Source of the DNA: Streptomyces sp. WP-1
Lineage (GTDB): Bacteria > Actinomycetota > Actinomycetes > Streptomycetales > Streptomycetaceae
Assembly (NCBI RefSeq): GCF_030450125.1
Contig: NZ_CP123923.1
Span: 6,977,001-7,041,000, forward strand
Reading direction: 5' to 3'
DNA length: 64,000 nucleotides
Below, one piece after another: positions 9,007 through 17,832 of the stretch (positions within the stretch are counted from its first letter, which is position 1; each line of letters begins with the position of its first letter). The notes under the pieces are model-generated. The model did no database searches and had not been told where the DNA came from. It saw nothing but the letters and a program-made list of their open reading frames with translations. A program made the translations under genes and the position numbers.

Positions 9007-9130
9007 CTCCCCACCCCCCACGTACCCGCGGCCGGTCGCGGCCGCGACGTCTCAGGCATTTCTCATGTCACCCCAACGACCGGGAACATCCCCAGGGTTC
9101 CCCGATCCACCGGTTCCCCGATCCACCGAC

Positions 9131-10022
9131 CTACCGGCCTACCCGGCCTACCGATCTTCGATCGGCCCGTTCCCGTTCCTGTTTCCGCCCCACCCCGCCC
9201 CGCTCCAGCACCCGTACCGGATCGCCGACCCGGACGGTCCCGCGCGTGAGCGGAACGACGTTCTGCCCGAAGATGAGGCCCCCGTCGAATCGGCGATGCC
9301 GGGCCAGGGTGTACAGCGGCTCCCGGCCGCGCGCGGCGGTGCCCTGGTCGGTGGTGGTCACCACACAGCGGCCGCAGGTGCGCGCCACGCGGAAGACCAC
9401 CTCGCCGATGGAGACGCGCGCCCATTCGTCCTCCGCCCACGCCTCGGTGCCGCGGACCACGACGCTGGGCCGGAACCGGTTCATGGGCAGCGGCCCCTCG
9501 GCGGCGTGACGGCCCTCGGCCATCAGGGAGTTGAGCGTCGAGCGAGGCCGACGTGGTGACGAGCAGGGGATAGCCGTCGGCGAAACTGACCGTCTCGCCC
9601 GGCAGCGCGTAGTCCGGGTCGACGGGGCGGCGGGTGGCCGGGTCGTCCAGATGCACCAGGCGCACGTCCTGGTCGAGATAGGCGGCGCACCAGGCGTGCG
9701 CCGCCGCGGCAGCCGGTATCGCCTCCACCTTCTGCCCGAAGATGTTCACCGGCACCGTGCCCGACGGCTCCGGCACCTCGACGGTCACCGCCGGCCGTCC
9801 GGCCGCCGAAAGACGCAGACCGCCGCCGGCCAGAGGCTCGGCGGCGGCCAGGGCGAGACGCGGCTGCTCCCGCTGGGTGACGACCTTCCCCCCGGCGTCG
9901 ATCAGCGCCCAGCGCCGGTCACCGGCCAGTCCCCAGGGCTCCACCGCGGCCGCGTCGGCCGTCAGGCCCTGGAACGCCTTGACCGGGTAGAGATGGATCG
10001 ACTGCACCGCGGCGGGTTCCAT
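9131..10022 (-). pseudogene. MOSC domain protein, frameshifted near 9530
   Basis: From ATG 10022 the frame encodes MEPAAVQSIHLYPVKAFQG, the beta-barrel N-terminus of YcbX/MOSC proteins, through VSFADGYPLLVTTSASLDA. There it leaves the family sequence; the expected continuation (LNSLMAEGRHAAEGPLPMNRFRP, given here in two parts: LNSLMAEGRHAAEG and PLPMNRFRP) is in another frame, ending at 9131 and keeping the conserved CGRCVVTT Cys motif. The break is at about 9528-9534, where loss of a 2-nt step (GCGC to GC) explains the shift. MOSC proteins use a molybdenum cofactor to reduce N-hydroxylated compounds. An intact gene would give about 297 residues. It may be a genuine pseudogene or an assembly error. 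Confidence 0.82.
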
Positions 10023-10065
10023 GTCGCCATCGTGCCAGGTGCCACCGACAGCGGGGGCGCTTCGA

Positions 10066-10509
10066 TCAGTAACCCCGCTGCTGAGGATTGTTGTACGGGT
10101 CCGGGTACGGCGTCTGCATGGGCCGCGGCGCGGCCGGACGCATCGCCTCGTAGCCGGTACCGGGCTGCATCGGCCGCTGCTGCTGCGGGGCCTGCGGTCC
10201 GGGGTAGCCGCGCGGGGCGCTCGCCTGCTGCGGGATGTACGCGGTGGGCGCCTGCTGGAACGGGGCGGGCTGTTGCTGCTGGGGGTAGCCGTAGCCGGGG
10301 GCCGGGGGCTGCGGGGAGGGCGCGGCCGGGAGGGCGGGGAGGGCCGACGGCAGGGCGGGCAGGTTGCTGCCCATGTCGTAGGCGGCGGGGACCCGGATCG
10401 GGGCGATCTGCGGGGTTCCCCGCTCGGCCACGAGGGAGTCGTAGATCGGAGTGTCCCGGAAGGAGGCGGAGTAATAGCCGCCGCCATAGGTGGAGCGGGG
10501 GGAGGTCAT
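10066..10509 (-). CDS. Small Pro/Gln/Tyr-rich protein (DUF6643-like)
   Basis: 147 residues starting MTSPRSTYGGGYYSASF, with a GGAGG ribosome site overlapping the upstream bases (10501-10505 on the plus strand shows the complementary region). The first 60 residues are ordered-looking (RDTPIYDSLVAERGTPQIAPIRVP); the rest is disordered and rich in P, Q, A and Y (YPQQQQ, PQAPQQQ, YPDPYNNPQQ). The opening is strongly conserved among streptomycetes and is annotated as a domain of unknown function; I recall DUF6643 but cannot verify it. No signal peptide or membrane segment. It is divergent from the TerD gene across a 300-bp AT-richer spacer. Confidence 0.75.
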   Translation of the reverse strand: MTSPRSTYGGGYYSASFRDTPIYDSLVAERGTPQIAPIRVPAAYDMGSNLPALPSALPALPAAPSPQPPAPGYGYPQQQQPAPFQQAPTAYIPQQASAPRGYPGPQAPQQQRPMQPGTGYEAMRPAAPRPMQTPYPDPYNNPQQRGY

Positions 10510-10808
10510 GGCACATAAGTTAAGCCCACGATGTGCTGGTTGGGGAGACCGATAAGAGGGTTGTTTTCCGTGTCGGCGGTGACCGGGGATCCTCAATCAG
10601 AGCGAACTTGTCGAAAAAGGGCAGCGGTTCACGTATAGATCATGTAAGGAACGGACTTCTCGGCCGGGTTACCGGCGGTCGACCGGCGATCTTCCTGCGT
10701 CTTTGCCCGCGCGGCCCAGGGGAGTTCGGTGGGTCCGGGCATAGGTTGGGCATGCGGGGATGATCCGGACGTCCGCGGACACCGCGGGCGGGAGGCGAGG
10801 GGGTCTGT
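10510..10808. promoter_or_regulatory. 300-bp divergent intergenic region, locally AT-rich
   Basis: This gap separates the DUF6643-like gene and the TerD gene. The segment 10535-10670 is conspicuously less GC-rich than its surroundings (runs such as GGTTGTTTTCC, GTCGAAAAAGGG and CACGTATAGATCATG). A TATAGAT box near 10635 preceded by TTGTCG could be a promoter for the TerD direction, but the spacing is loose. No gene is seen. Confidence 0.4.
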
Positions 10809-12239
10809 ATGGCAATGTCGAAGGGATCGAACACACCGGTTCCGGCCACCGCGCTGCGGGTCGAACTGGGCCGGCGCCAGGGACCCGGAGTGCCGGACGC
10901 GGACGCCTCCGCGCTGCTGCTCGCCGCCGGGAAGGTCCGCTCCGACGCGGACTTCGTCTTCTGCAACCAGCCCGCCCACCCCTCCGGCGCGGTACGCCAC
11001 GAGGGCAAGCGCACCGAGGGCGCGCTCGTCGTCGACACCGTGTCCGTCGATCTCACGCGCGTGGAGGCCGCGATCGAGCGGATCGTCCTCGCCGCCTCGG
11101 CGGACGGCGGCACGTTCGGACAGGTCCCCGGCCTGTACATCGAGGTGACCGACCCCGCGACCGGCCAGGTCGCCGCCCGCTTCGACAGTCCGGGCGCGAC
11201 CGTGGAGACCGCCTTCCTGCTCGGCGAGTTCTACCGCCGCCAGGGCGGCTGGAAGTTCCGCGCCGTCGGCCAGGGCTACGACAGCGGACTGGCGGGCCTC
11301 GCCACGGAGTTCGGCATCACCGTGGACGAACCGCGGCACCCGGCACCCCCACCGGCCCCGCCGACCGACGTCCCCCTGTCCGCACCGGCCCCGCCGACCG
11401 ACGTCCCCCTGTCCGCCCCGGCCCCGCCGACCGACGTACCCCCACCCGCGCCGATCCCACCGACCGTCGTACCGCCGCCCCCGCCGGTGCCTCCGGCGGA
11501 CGTACCGCCCCCGCCCGCACCGGCATCCCTCGCCGACGTCCCGCCCCCGCCCGCCTGGGCCCGCGTGACCGACGTGCCGCCGCCCCCGCCGGCCGCCGCG
11601 CCCCCCGTCCGCCTCGCGAAAGTCACCCTCACCAAGGCCGCCCCCTCCGTCTCGCTGGCGAAGCAGGGCGGCACCTCGGGCGTCATGCGGGTGAACCTCA
11701 ACTGGCAGACGCGCAAACAGTTTTCGGGCTGGGGCGCGCGCTGGGGCGGCGGCGGGCCCGGGGACCTCGATCTAGACCTGTGCGCCCTGTACGAACTCGC
11801 GGACGGCCGCAAGGGCGTCGTCCAGGCGCTCGGCAACTCCTTCGGCGCGCTGCACCGGCCGCCGTACATCCATCTCGACGGTGACGACCGCACCGGCGCG
11901 GTGGCGAGCGGCGAGAACCTCACCATCAACCTCGACCACCTGGCGGACCTGCGCCGCGTCCTCGTCTTCGTCACCGTCTACGAGGGCGCGTCGTCCTTCG
12001 CCGGACTGCACGCCACCGTCACCCTCCAGCCGCAGTACGGCGCCCCCGTCGACTTCTCACTGGACGAGTGCACGGTCCCCTCCCCGGTGTGCGCGCTCGC
12101 CCTGATCACCAACACGGGCGGCGATCTCGTCGTCCGGCGCGAGGCCCGCTACCTCGTACCGGAACGTGGCGTGAGCCCGCAGCGGACCATGGACCGCGCC
12201 TACGGCTGGGGCATGAACTGGACGCCCGGCCGCAAGTGA
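10809..12239 (+). CDS. TerD family protein with two TerD-like regions and Pro-rich linker
   Basis: 476 residues. The N-terminal part (about 1-175) has TerD-like sequence ([21 protein letters not shown], in parts [13 protein letters not shown] and [14 protein letters not shown]). A proline-rich linker spans about 180-260, and the C-terminal part (about 275-476) has a second TerD-like fold with [12 protein letters not shown] and the acidic HLDGDDRTG calcium-type motif. TerD proteins are cytosolic calcium-binding proteins tied to tellurite resistance, stress and, in Streptomyces, differentiation. The start ATG 10809 follows GAGGGGG with 5-nt spacing. Its stop lies 1 nt from that of the convergent glycosyltransferase gene. 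Confidence 0.88.
   Translation: MAMSKGSNTPVPATALRVELGRRQGPGVPDADASALLLAAGKVRSDADFVFCNQPAHPSGAVRHEGKRTEGALVVDTVSVDLTRVEAAIERIVLAASADGGTFGQVPGLYIEVTDPATGQVAARFDSPGATVETAFLLGEFYRRQGGWKFRAVGQGYDSGLAGLATEFGITVDEPRHPAPPPAPPTDVPLSAPAPPTDVPLSAPAPPTDVPPPAPIPPTVVPPPPPVPPADVPPPPAPASLADVPPPPAWARVTDVPPPPPAAAPPVRLAKVTLTKAAPSVSLAKQGGTSGVMRVNLNWQTRKQFSGWGARWGGGGPGDLDLDLCALYELADGRKGVVQALGNSFGALHRPPYIHLDGDDRTGAVASGENLTINLDHLADLRRVLVFVTVYEGASSFAGLHATVTLQPQYGAPVDFSLDECTVPSPVCALALITNTGGDLVVRREARYLVPERGVSPQRTMDRAYGWGMNWTPGRK
11354..11452 (+). repeat. 33-bp tandem repeat, three copies, in the TerD linker
   Basis: Copies at 11354, 11387 and 11420. The first two differ at one base; the third is diverged in its last third. 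They encode the 11-residue unit [11 protein letters not shown], then [11 protein letters not shown]. The period is a multiple of 3, so expansion or contraction keeps the frame. Confidence 0.85.
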
Positions 12240-12240
12240 C

Positions 12241-13416
12241 TCAGCCCTCGTCGGACACCGCGTCGGGACGGGCGTACGTACGCCCCTTCCAGGCGGCCCC
12301 GCGACCCCGGTAGTGCTGCACGGCCGAGTCCACCGTCATCAGCAGGTACAGGAACGCGGTGCACGGCAGCAGCGGGGCGAGCCACAGCGGCTGCCGGTAG
12401 TACCGGAGCATCGGCACGTACGTGCCCGCCATCACCGCCCACGCCAGCGCGCCGACGACGGCCACCGGCGCGCTGCCCGCCGCCGCGCCCGCGACCACGG
12501 CCACCGGCGGCACCAGGTACACCAGCGCGAGCCCGGCCACCGTGCCGAGCAGCAGCGGCGGGCTGTGCCGCAGCTGGGCGTAGGCGCTGCGCGAGACCAT
12601 CCGCCACAGGTCGTGCAGCCGCGGGTAGGGCCGCACGCTGTCCACCCGGTCGGCCAGGCCCAGCCAGACCCGGCCGCCCGCGCCCTTGACCGCGCGGGCG
12701 AGCGCGACGTCGTCGATGACCGCGTGCCGGATGGCGTCCGGGATCCGCGCCTTCTCCGCCGTACCGGCGCGCAGCAGCACACAGCCGCCCGCCGCGGCCG
12801 CGGTGCGCGAACCCTCGCGGCCGATCCACCGGAAGGGATACAGCTGCGCGAAGAAGTACACGAACGCCGGGACCACCAGCCGCTCCCAGCGGCTCTCCAC
12901 CCGCAGCCGCGCCATCTGCGAGACCACGTCGAAGCCGCCGCCATGGGCCGCCGCGACCAGTTCCCGCAGGCTGTCCGGGGCGTGCGCGATGTCCGCGTCC
13001 GTCAGCAGCAGGTACTCCGGCTCGCGCGCGCGGGCCAGCGCGATGCCGTGCCGCACCGCCCACAGCTTGCCCGTCCAGCCCGCCGGCGGCTCGCCCGGCG
13101 AACCCACGGTGAGCGGCAGCCCGCCGTGCCGCCCGGACAGCGCGCGGGCCAGCTCCCCGGTGCCGTCCGTGCTCCCGTCGTCCACCAGGAGGACCTCGGC
13201 CCGCCCCGGGTAGTCCTGCGCGAGCAGCGACGGCAGGCTCGCGGGCAGCACGGCGGCCTCGTCGCGGGCCGGTACCACCACGCAGACCGACGGCCACGCG
13301 TCCGGATCCCGGCGCCGCGGCAGCCGGACGTCCGTGCGCCAGAAGAACCCCTGGCACAGCAGCAGCCAGCACCAGGCGGCCAGCGAGACGACGGTGATCC
13401 ACAGGAAGGCGCTCAC
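12241..13416 (-). CDS. Family 2 glycosyltransferase, HpnB-like
   Basis: 391 residues. A membrane segment at 4-26 (LWITVVSLAAWCWLLL) precedes a GT-A domain with VVVPARDEAAVLP near 47-60, VDDGSTDGTG near 77-86 and the DxD-type metal site LTDADIAHAPD. Later motifs are QMARLRVESRWERL and a Q/R-x-x-x-W-like R-M-V-S-R-S region, and three C-terminal membrane helices follow (about 275-365). The overall order matches hopene-associated glycosyltransferase HpnB, a family found beside hopanoid genes in some bacteria. No hopanoid genes are in this window, so the acceptor is unknown. Confidence 0.85.
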   Translation of the reverse strand: MSAFLWITVVSLAAWCWLLLCQGFFWRTDVRLPRRRDPDAWPSVCVVVPARDEAAVLPASLPSLLAQDYPGRAEVLLVDDGSTDGTGELARALSGRHGGLPLTVGSPGEPPAGWTGKLWAVRHGIALARAREPEYLLLTDADIAHAPDSLRELVAAAHGGGFDVVSQMARLRVESRWERLVVPAFVYFFAQLYPFRWIGREGSRTAAAAGGCVLLRAGTAEKARIPDAIRHAVIDDVALARAVKGAGGRVWLGLADRVDSVRPYPRLHDLWRMVSRSAYAQLRHSPPLLLGTVAGLALVYLVPPVAVVAGAAAGSAPVAVVGALAWAVMAGTYVPMLRYYRQPLWLAPLLPCTAFLYLLMTVDSAVQHYRGRGAAWKGRTYARPDAVSDEG

Positions 13417-13474
13417 GGCCCGCAGTCTGCCCCACCCGGGCCGGTCACATGAGCGGATCGACTATCGTGGCCGG

Positions 13475-14269
13475 GTGAAGATCGCGCTCATGGACTCCGG
13501 AATCGGTCTGCTCGCGGCCACGGCCGCGGTACGACGCCTGCGGCCCGACGCGGATCTCGTTCTCTCCCTGGACCCCGACGGCATGCCCTGGGGACCACGC
13601 ACCCCCGAGGACCTCACCCGGCGCGCGCTGGACGTCGCCGAGGCCGCCGCGGCCCGCCGGCCCGACGCGCTGATCGTCGGCTGCAACACCGCCAGCGTGC
13701 ACGCCCTGCCCGCGCTGCGCGCCCGCCTGGAGCCCGGCATCCCGGTGATCGGCACCGTCCCGGCGATCAAACCGGCCGCGGCCGGCGGCGGCCCCTTCGC
13801 GATCTGGGCGACCCCCGCCACCACCGGCAGCGCCTACCAGCGCGGACTCATCACGGACTTCGCGGACGGCGTGCCGGTGACCGAGGTGCCCTGCTGGGGC
13901 CTCGCCGAGGCCATCGAGCACGCGGACGAGGCGGCGATCGAGGCGGCCGTCGCCGCGGCCGCCGCGCTGACCCCGGACGAGGTGACGACCGTCGTCCTGG
14001 GCTGCACCCACTACGAACTGGTCGCCGAGCGCATCCGCGCCGCCGTGCAGCGCCCGGGCGCGGCCCCGCTGGTCCTGCACGGCTCCGCGGGCGCGGTGGC
14101 CGCGCAGGCACTGCGCCGGCTGGGCGAACTTCCCGCCCCCCAGGCGCCCGCCGAGGGCGGCCTCACGGTGCTGCTCAGCGGCCGCGAGGGCGAGCTGCCC
14201 GCGGCGGCGCTGCACTACGCCGAGGGGCGGCTGCTGCCCCCGGTGGGGCCGTTCGCCGACCGCCGCTGA
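13475..14269 (+). CDS. Aspartate/glutamate racemase family protein
   Basis: 264 residues from GTG 13475 (VKIALMDSGIGLL). The two catalytic cysteine motifs of cofactor-independent amino-acid racemases are present: GCNTAS with Cys70 and LGCTHYEL with Cys177 and His179, together with the phosphate/substrate loop DSGIG at 7-11. This places it close to glutamate racemase MurI. However, the loop after DSGIG lacks the usual L-T/S-V-x-R pattern, and the neighbours are unrelated to cell-wall synthesis. So a housekeeping MurI role is not proven and a secondary racemase is equally possible. The ribosome site is weak. Confidence 0.82.
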   Translation: MKIALMDSGIGLLAATAAVRRLRPDADLVLSLDPDGMPWGPRTPEDLTRRALDVAEAAAARRPDALIVGCNTASVHALPALRARLEPGIPVIGTVPAIKPAAAGGGPFAIWATPATTGSAYQRGLITDFADGVPVTEVPCWGLAEAIEHADEAAIEAAVAAAAALTPDEVTTVVLGCTHYELVAERIRAAVQRPGAAPLVLHGSAGAVAAQALRRLGELPAPQAPAEGGLTVLLSGREGELPAAALHYAEGRLLPPVGPFADRR

Positions 14270-14386
14270 GCCCGCCGCCCGCGCGCCGCCCAGGGCCGCA
14301 CGGGACCGGACGCGGGCCGAGATGCCGGGGCGGGCGCGGGCCGAGAGGTGGTACCCGCCCGGGGAATCCTGAGTAATCTCTAAGTC

Positions 14387-14932
14387 ATGAGGGACCAGCC
14401 CCGTACCGAGGACGATCTCACCCCCGAGGTCTGGACCGGACGCGCCACCAACCGGGTGCAGTGGCTGCTGGCGCTGGCCGGAGCGGCCTGCCTGGCCCTG
14501 GGGATCAAGCTGGCGGTGGACTCCGCGTGGACGTCCGGGATCACCGCGCTGACGATGTCCGTGGTCGGCTGCATCGCGGCCGGACTGCTCGTCATCTTCG
14601 GCACCCTGGCCTTCGTCCACGTCGACCTCAGACTCGACCGGGAGTGCGTCGAGGTGCGCTGCGGCCACATCGGACTGCCGCGCCGGCGCATCCCGCTCTC
14701 CCATGTGGCGGGCGCCGACTTCACCGCCCTGGTGACCCCGCGGCAATGGGGAGGGTGGGGCTACCGCTGGCGCCCCGAGAAGGGCACCGCGGTCGTCGTC
14801 CGCCGGGGCGAGGGCATCGTGCTCAGCCTCTGGGACGGACACACTTTCACCGTCACCGTGGACAACGCGGAATCGGCGGTCCGGGTGATCAGGGCCCGGC
14901 TGCGCTCGATCACCCCGGGGACGGCCGCATAG
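14387..14932 (+). CDS. Two-helix membrane protein with PH-like domain
   Basis: 181 residues, function unknown. Two membrane helices (about 23-44 and 48-72: LLALAGAACLALGIKL and MSVVGCIAAGLLVIFGTLAF) are followed by a cytoplasmic beta-rich domain (FVHVDLRLDRECVEVRCG, then LPRRRIPLSHVAGADF and GWGYRWRPEKGTAVVVRR). Its pattern of short strands and G-W-G-Y-R-W resembles bacterial PH-like (DUF3093/YdbT-type) domains. The ATG at 14387 lies only 8 nt after a TAATCT box (14374-14379), so the message could be nearly leaderless; there is no good ribosome site. Confidence 0.72.
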   Translation: MRDQPRTEDDLTPEVWTGRATNRVQWLLALAGAACLALGIKLAVDSAWTSGITALTMSVVGCIAAGLLVIFGTLAFVHVDLRLDRECVEVRCGHIGLPRRRIPLSHVAGADFTALVTPRQWGGWGYRWRPEKGTAVVVRRGEGIVLSLWDGHTFTVTVDNAESAVRVIRARLRSITPGTAA

Positions 14933-14989
14933 CGGATCCGGGGGACAGCCGCATGGCAGGTCCCGGAACGATCCCGGTAGCTTGCCGCC

Positions 14990-15541
14990 ATGACCGATCC
15001 CGGAACCGCCGCCTGGCCACCCGCCCCGATCAAGACCGAGCGGCTCGTGCTGCGCGAGTCGCAGGCCCGGGACCGGGCGGCACTCATCGACCTGTCCGCC
15101 TCGCCGGAGGTGGGCACCTACGTCGGTGGCGCCCGGCCCCGCGACGAACTCGAACGCGTGGTGCCCGAGGTGCCCGGACGGCGGCCCGGCTTCTTCGTGG
15201 TCGAGCTCGACGGGACGATGATCGGCTTCATCCAGCTGCTCGACCGGCGCGCCCCGGAGCGCCCGGGCCACCTCAGCCCCGAGGGCGGGGAGGCTGAGCT
15301 GGGCTACATGTTCCTGCCGCACGCGTGGGGCCGTGGATACGCGGCCGAGGCGTGTACGGCGGCGCTCGACTGGTTCGCGGACGCGCTGCCCGGCGAGCCC
15401 GTGGTGCTCACCACACAGACCGCGAACGCCCGCTCGATGCGCCTCGCGGCGAAGCTCGGGTTCACCGAGGTGGAGCGGTTCGAGGAGTACGGCGCCGAGC
15501 AGTGGTTCGGCGTGTGGTCCCCGGCCGCACAGCCGAGTTGA
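14990..15541 (+). CDS. GNAT family N-acetyltransferase (RimJ/RimL-like)
   Basis: 183 residues. The opening IKTERLVLRESQARDRAAL is the standard start of RimJ/RimL-type acetyltransferases, followed by FFVVELDGTMIGFIQL, the acetyl-CoA core ELGYMFLPHAWGRGYAAEA (with the R/Q-x-x-G-x-G/A signature as W-G-R-G-Y-A), and the C-terminal TANARSMRLAAKLGFTEVE. All core motifs are intact. Substrate unknown. It precedes lnt by 63 bp on the same strand and may be expressed separately, as there is no overlap. Confidence 0.88.
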   Translation: MTDPGTAAWPPAPIKTERLVLRESQARDRAALIDLSASPEVGTYVGGARPRDELERVVPEVPGRRPGFFVVELDGTMIGFIQLLDRRAPERPGHLSPEGGEAELGYMFLPHAWGRGYAAEACTAALDWFADALPGEPVVLTTQTANARSMRLAAKLGFTEVERFEEYGAEQWFGVWSPAAQPS

Positions 15542-15604
15542 GGCGCTGAGCGCCCGCCGACCGCGGCTGTCGACGCCGAGGTCAGCGGCCGTACACTCAC
15601 CCGG

Positions 15605-17215
15605 GTGACCGTCACCGCAACTTCCGTGGACCAGCCGGACCGGCTCCGGACGTCCCCCGCGCCCGGCGTCTGGCGTCGCCGGCTGCTGCGCCTGGTCCCG
15701 GCCGCCGCCTCCGCCCTGTGCGGAGTGCTGCTCTACGTCAGTTTTCCGCCGCGCCCCCTGTGGTGGCTGGCGCTGCCCGCGTTCGCCGGGTTCGGATGGG
15801 TGCTGCGCGGGCGCGGCTGGAAGGCGGCCCTCGGGCTCGGCTACCTCTTCGGCCTCGGCTTCCTGCTGCCCCTGCTGGTGTGGACCGGCGTGGAGGTCGG
15901 CTACCTGCCCTGGGTGGCCCTGGTCGCGGTGGAGGCCGTGTTCGTCGCCCTGGTCGGCGTGGGCGTCGCCGCCGTGTCCCGGCTGCCCGCCTGGCCGGTG
16001 TGGGCCGCGGCCGTCTGGATCACCGGTGAGGCCGTACGCGCGCGGATGCCCTTCGGGGGCTTCCCCTGGGGGAAGATCGCGTTCGGGCAGGCGGACGGGA
16101 TCTTCCTGCCGCTCGCCGCGGTCGGGGGCACCCCGGTGCTGGGCTTCGCGGTCGTGCTGTGCGGCTTCGGCCTGTACGAGGCGGCCCGGCTGTTCGCCGA
16201 ACGGCGCCGCTCGCGCACCGTGCGCCGGGCCGCGGCGGCCGCCGCGCTGCTCAGCGTGGCCGTGCCGGTGGCCGGCGCGTTCGCCGCGCGCGGCCTGGTC
16301 AGCGACAAGGCCGAGGACGGCACCCGGACGGTCGCCGTGATCCAGGGCAATGTGCCCCGCGAGGGCCTGGAATTCAGCGCCCAGCGCCGCGCGGTGCTGG
16401 ACCGCCATGTGAAGGAGACCCTCAAGCTCGCCGCCGACGTCAGGGCGGGCAAGGTCCCCAAGCCCGACTTCGTGCTCTGGCCGGAGAACTCCTCCGACCT
16501 CGACCCCTACAACGACCCCGACGCAGCCGCCGTCATCGACGAGGCGTCGGCGGCCATCGGGGTGCCCATCTCGGTCGGCGCCGTCGTGGACAAGGACGGC
16601 AAGCAGCTCAACGAGCAGATCCTGTGGGACCCCGCCAAGGGCCCGACGCAGACGTACGACAAACGGCAGATCCAGCCGTTCGGTGAGTACATGCCGCTGC
16701 GCGGGTTCGTCGGGGCCATCAACAAGGACTGGACCGCGATGCTCCGCCAGGACTTCAGCCGGGGCACCAAGCCGGGCGTGTTCGACATGGACGGCGCCAA
16801 GGTCGGGCTCGCCACCTGCTACGAGGCCGCCTTCGACTGGGACGTGCGGGACACCGTGACGCACGGCGCCGAGATGATCTCCGTGCCGAGCAACAACGCG
16901 ACCTTCGACCGCAGCGAGATGACCTACCAGCAGCTCGCCATGTCCCGGATCCGCGCCGTCGAGCACAGCCGCACCGTGACCGTCCCGGTGACCAGCGGCG
17001 TCAGCGCGATCATCATGCCGGACGGGAGGATCACCCAGAGGACCGGCATGTTCGTACCCGCCTACCTGGAACAGAAGGTGCCGCTGCGCACCTCCACCAC
17101 CCCCGCGACCGACCTCGGCATCCTGCCGGAGACGGCCCTCGTGCTCGTCGCCGCGGGCGGCATCGGCTGGGCCATCGGGAGCGGGCTGCGGGCCCGCCGC
17201 ACCGGCGCGGCGTAG
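15605..17215 (+). CDS. lnt: Apolipoprotein N-acyltransferase
   Basis: 536 residues. The N-terminal half has about six membrane helices; the C-terminal half is a nitrilase-type domain with the catalytic triad visible as Glu294 (LWPENSS), Lys353 (YDKRQIQPFGEY) and Cys405 (ATCYEAAFDW). These match the Glu-Lys-Cys order of E. coli Lnt. The enzyme moves an acyl chain from phospholipid to the N-terminal cysteine of lipoproteins in the membrane. Start is GTG 15605. Actinobacteria often have two Lnt-like proteins; whether this one is the main one cannot be told here. Confidence 0.93.
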   Translation: MTVTATSVDQPDRLRTSPAPGVWRRRLLRLVPAAASALCGVLLYVSFPPRPLWWLALPAFAGFGWVLRGRGWKAALGLGYLFGLGFLLPLLVWTGVEVGYLPWVALVAVEAVFVALVGVGVAAVSRLPAWPVWAAAVWITGEAVRARMPFGGFPWGKIAFGQADGIFLPLAAVGGTPVLGFAVVLCGFGLYEAARLFAERRRSRTVRRAAAAAALLSVAVPVAGAFAARGLVSDKAEDGTRTVAVIQGNVPREGLEFSAQRRAVLDRHVKETLKLAADVRAGKVPKPDFVLWPENSSDLDPYNDPDAAAVIDEASAAIGVPISVGAVVDKDGKQLNEQILWDPAKGPTQTYDKRQIQPFGEYMPLRGFVGAINKDWTAMLRQDFSRGTKPGVFDMDGAKVGLATCYEAAFDWDVRDTVTHGAEMISVPSNNATFDRSEMTYQQLAMSRIRAVEHSRTVTVPVTSGVSAIIMPDGRITQRTGMFVPAYLEQKVPLRTSTTPATDLGILPETALVLVAAGGIGWAIGSGLRARRTGAA

Positions 17216-17267
17216 CACCCGCGACGCGGGGCCCCTGGGTGAGCGACGCCCGGTTAGGGTCGCTCCC

Positions 17268-17747
17268 ATGGCTACTCCTGACTTCATCCGCACCCTGCGC
17301 GCCTCGGCCGGCCACCAGCTGCTCTGGCTGCCCGGAGTCACGGCGATCGTCTTCGACGACGCGGGCAGGGTGCTGCTCGGCCGGCGCACCGACACCCGGA
17401 AATGGTCGGTGATCGGCGGCATCGCGGAGCCGGGCGAGCAGCCCGCGGACTGCGCGGCGCGGGAGGTCTTCGAGGAGACGGCCGTACGGTGCGTGCCCGA
17501 ACGGGTCGTCCTGGTCCAGGCGCTCCAGCCGGTCACGTACGACAACGGGGACGTCTGCCAGTACATGGACATCACCTTCCGCTGCCGGGCGGTGGGCGGC
17601 GAGGCCCGGGTCAACGACGACGAGTCGCTGGATGTCGGCTGGTTCGCGGTGGACGCGCTGCCCGAGCTGAACGAGTTCGCGCTCTCCCGGATCAAGCAGG
17701 CCATGACCGAGGAGCCCACCTGGTTCGAGCCGGCCACGCTCGGCTGA
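17268..17747 (+). CDS. NUDIX hydrolase
   Basis: 159 residues with a complete Nudix box at about 51-73 (GGIAEPGEQPADCAA continuing REVFEETAV), which supplies the metal-binding Glu residues. The sequence before it (LLWLPGVTAIVFDDAGRVLLGRR) and after it (QYMDITFRCRAVGGEARVNDDES) follows the common MutT-like fold of actinobacterial ADP-ribose/NADH-type hydrolases. Specific substrate is not predictable. It sits 52 bp after lnt and 86 bp before a dehydrogenase gene, all on the plus strand. Confidence 0.9.
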   Translation: MATPDFIRTLRASAGHQLLWLPGVTAIVFDDAGRVLLGRRTDTRKWSVIGGIAEPGEQPADCAAREVFEETAVRCVPERVVLVQALQPVTYDNGDVCQYMDITFRCRAVGGEARVNDDESLDVGWFAVDALPELNEFALSRIKQAMTEEPTWFEPATLG

Positions 17748-17832
17748 GACCGGCACGTCGGCTGAGACCGGCGCGGCGGCCGGGGCCGGGGCCCTCCCCG
17801 CCGGGGTCGGCGGCCTTCGTTAGGGTCGGTCC

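Noticed and set aside
13475..14269. Housekeeping glutamate racemase (murI) call
   Set aside because: Cys motifs fit, but the N-terminal loop and neighbours do not specifically support MurI; I kept a family-level name.
13445..17737. A 1430-codon open frame on the minus strand across 13445-17737
   Set aside because: It is antisense to the racemase, GNAT and lnt genes; high GC removes stop codons. No family similarity or ribosome site.
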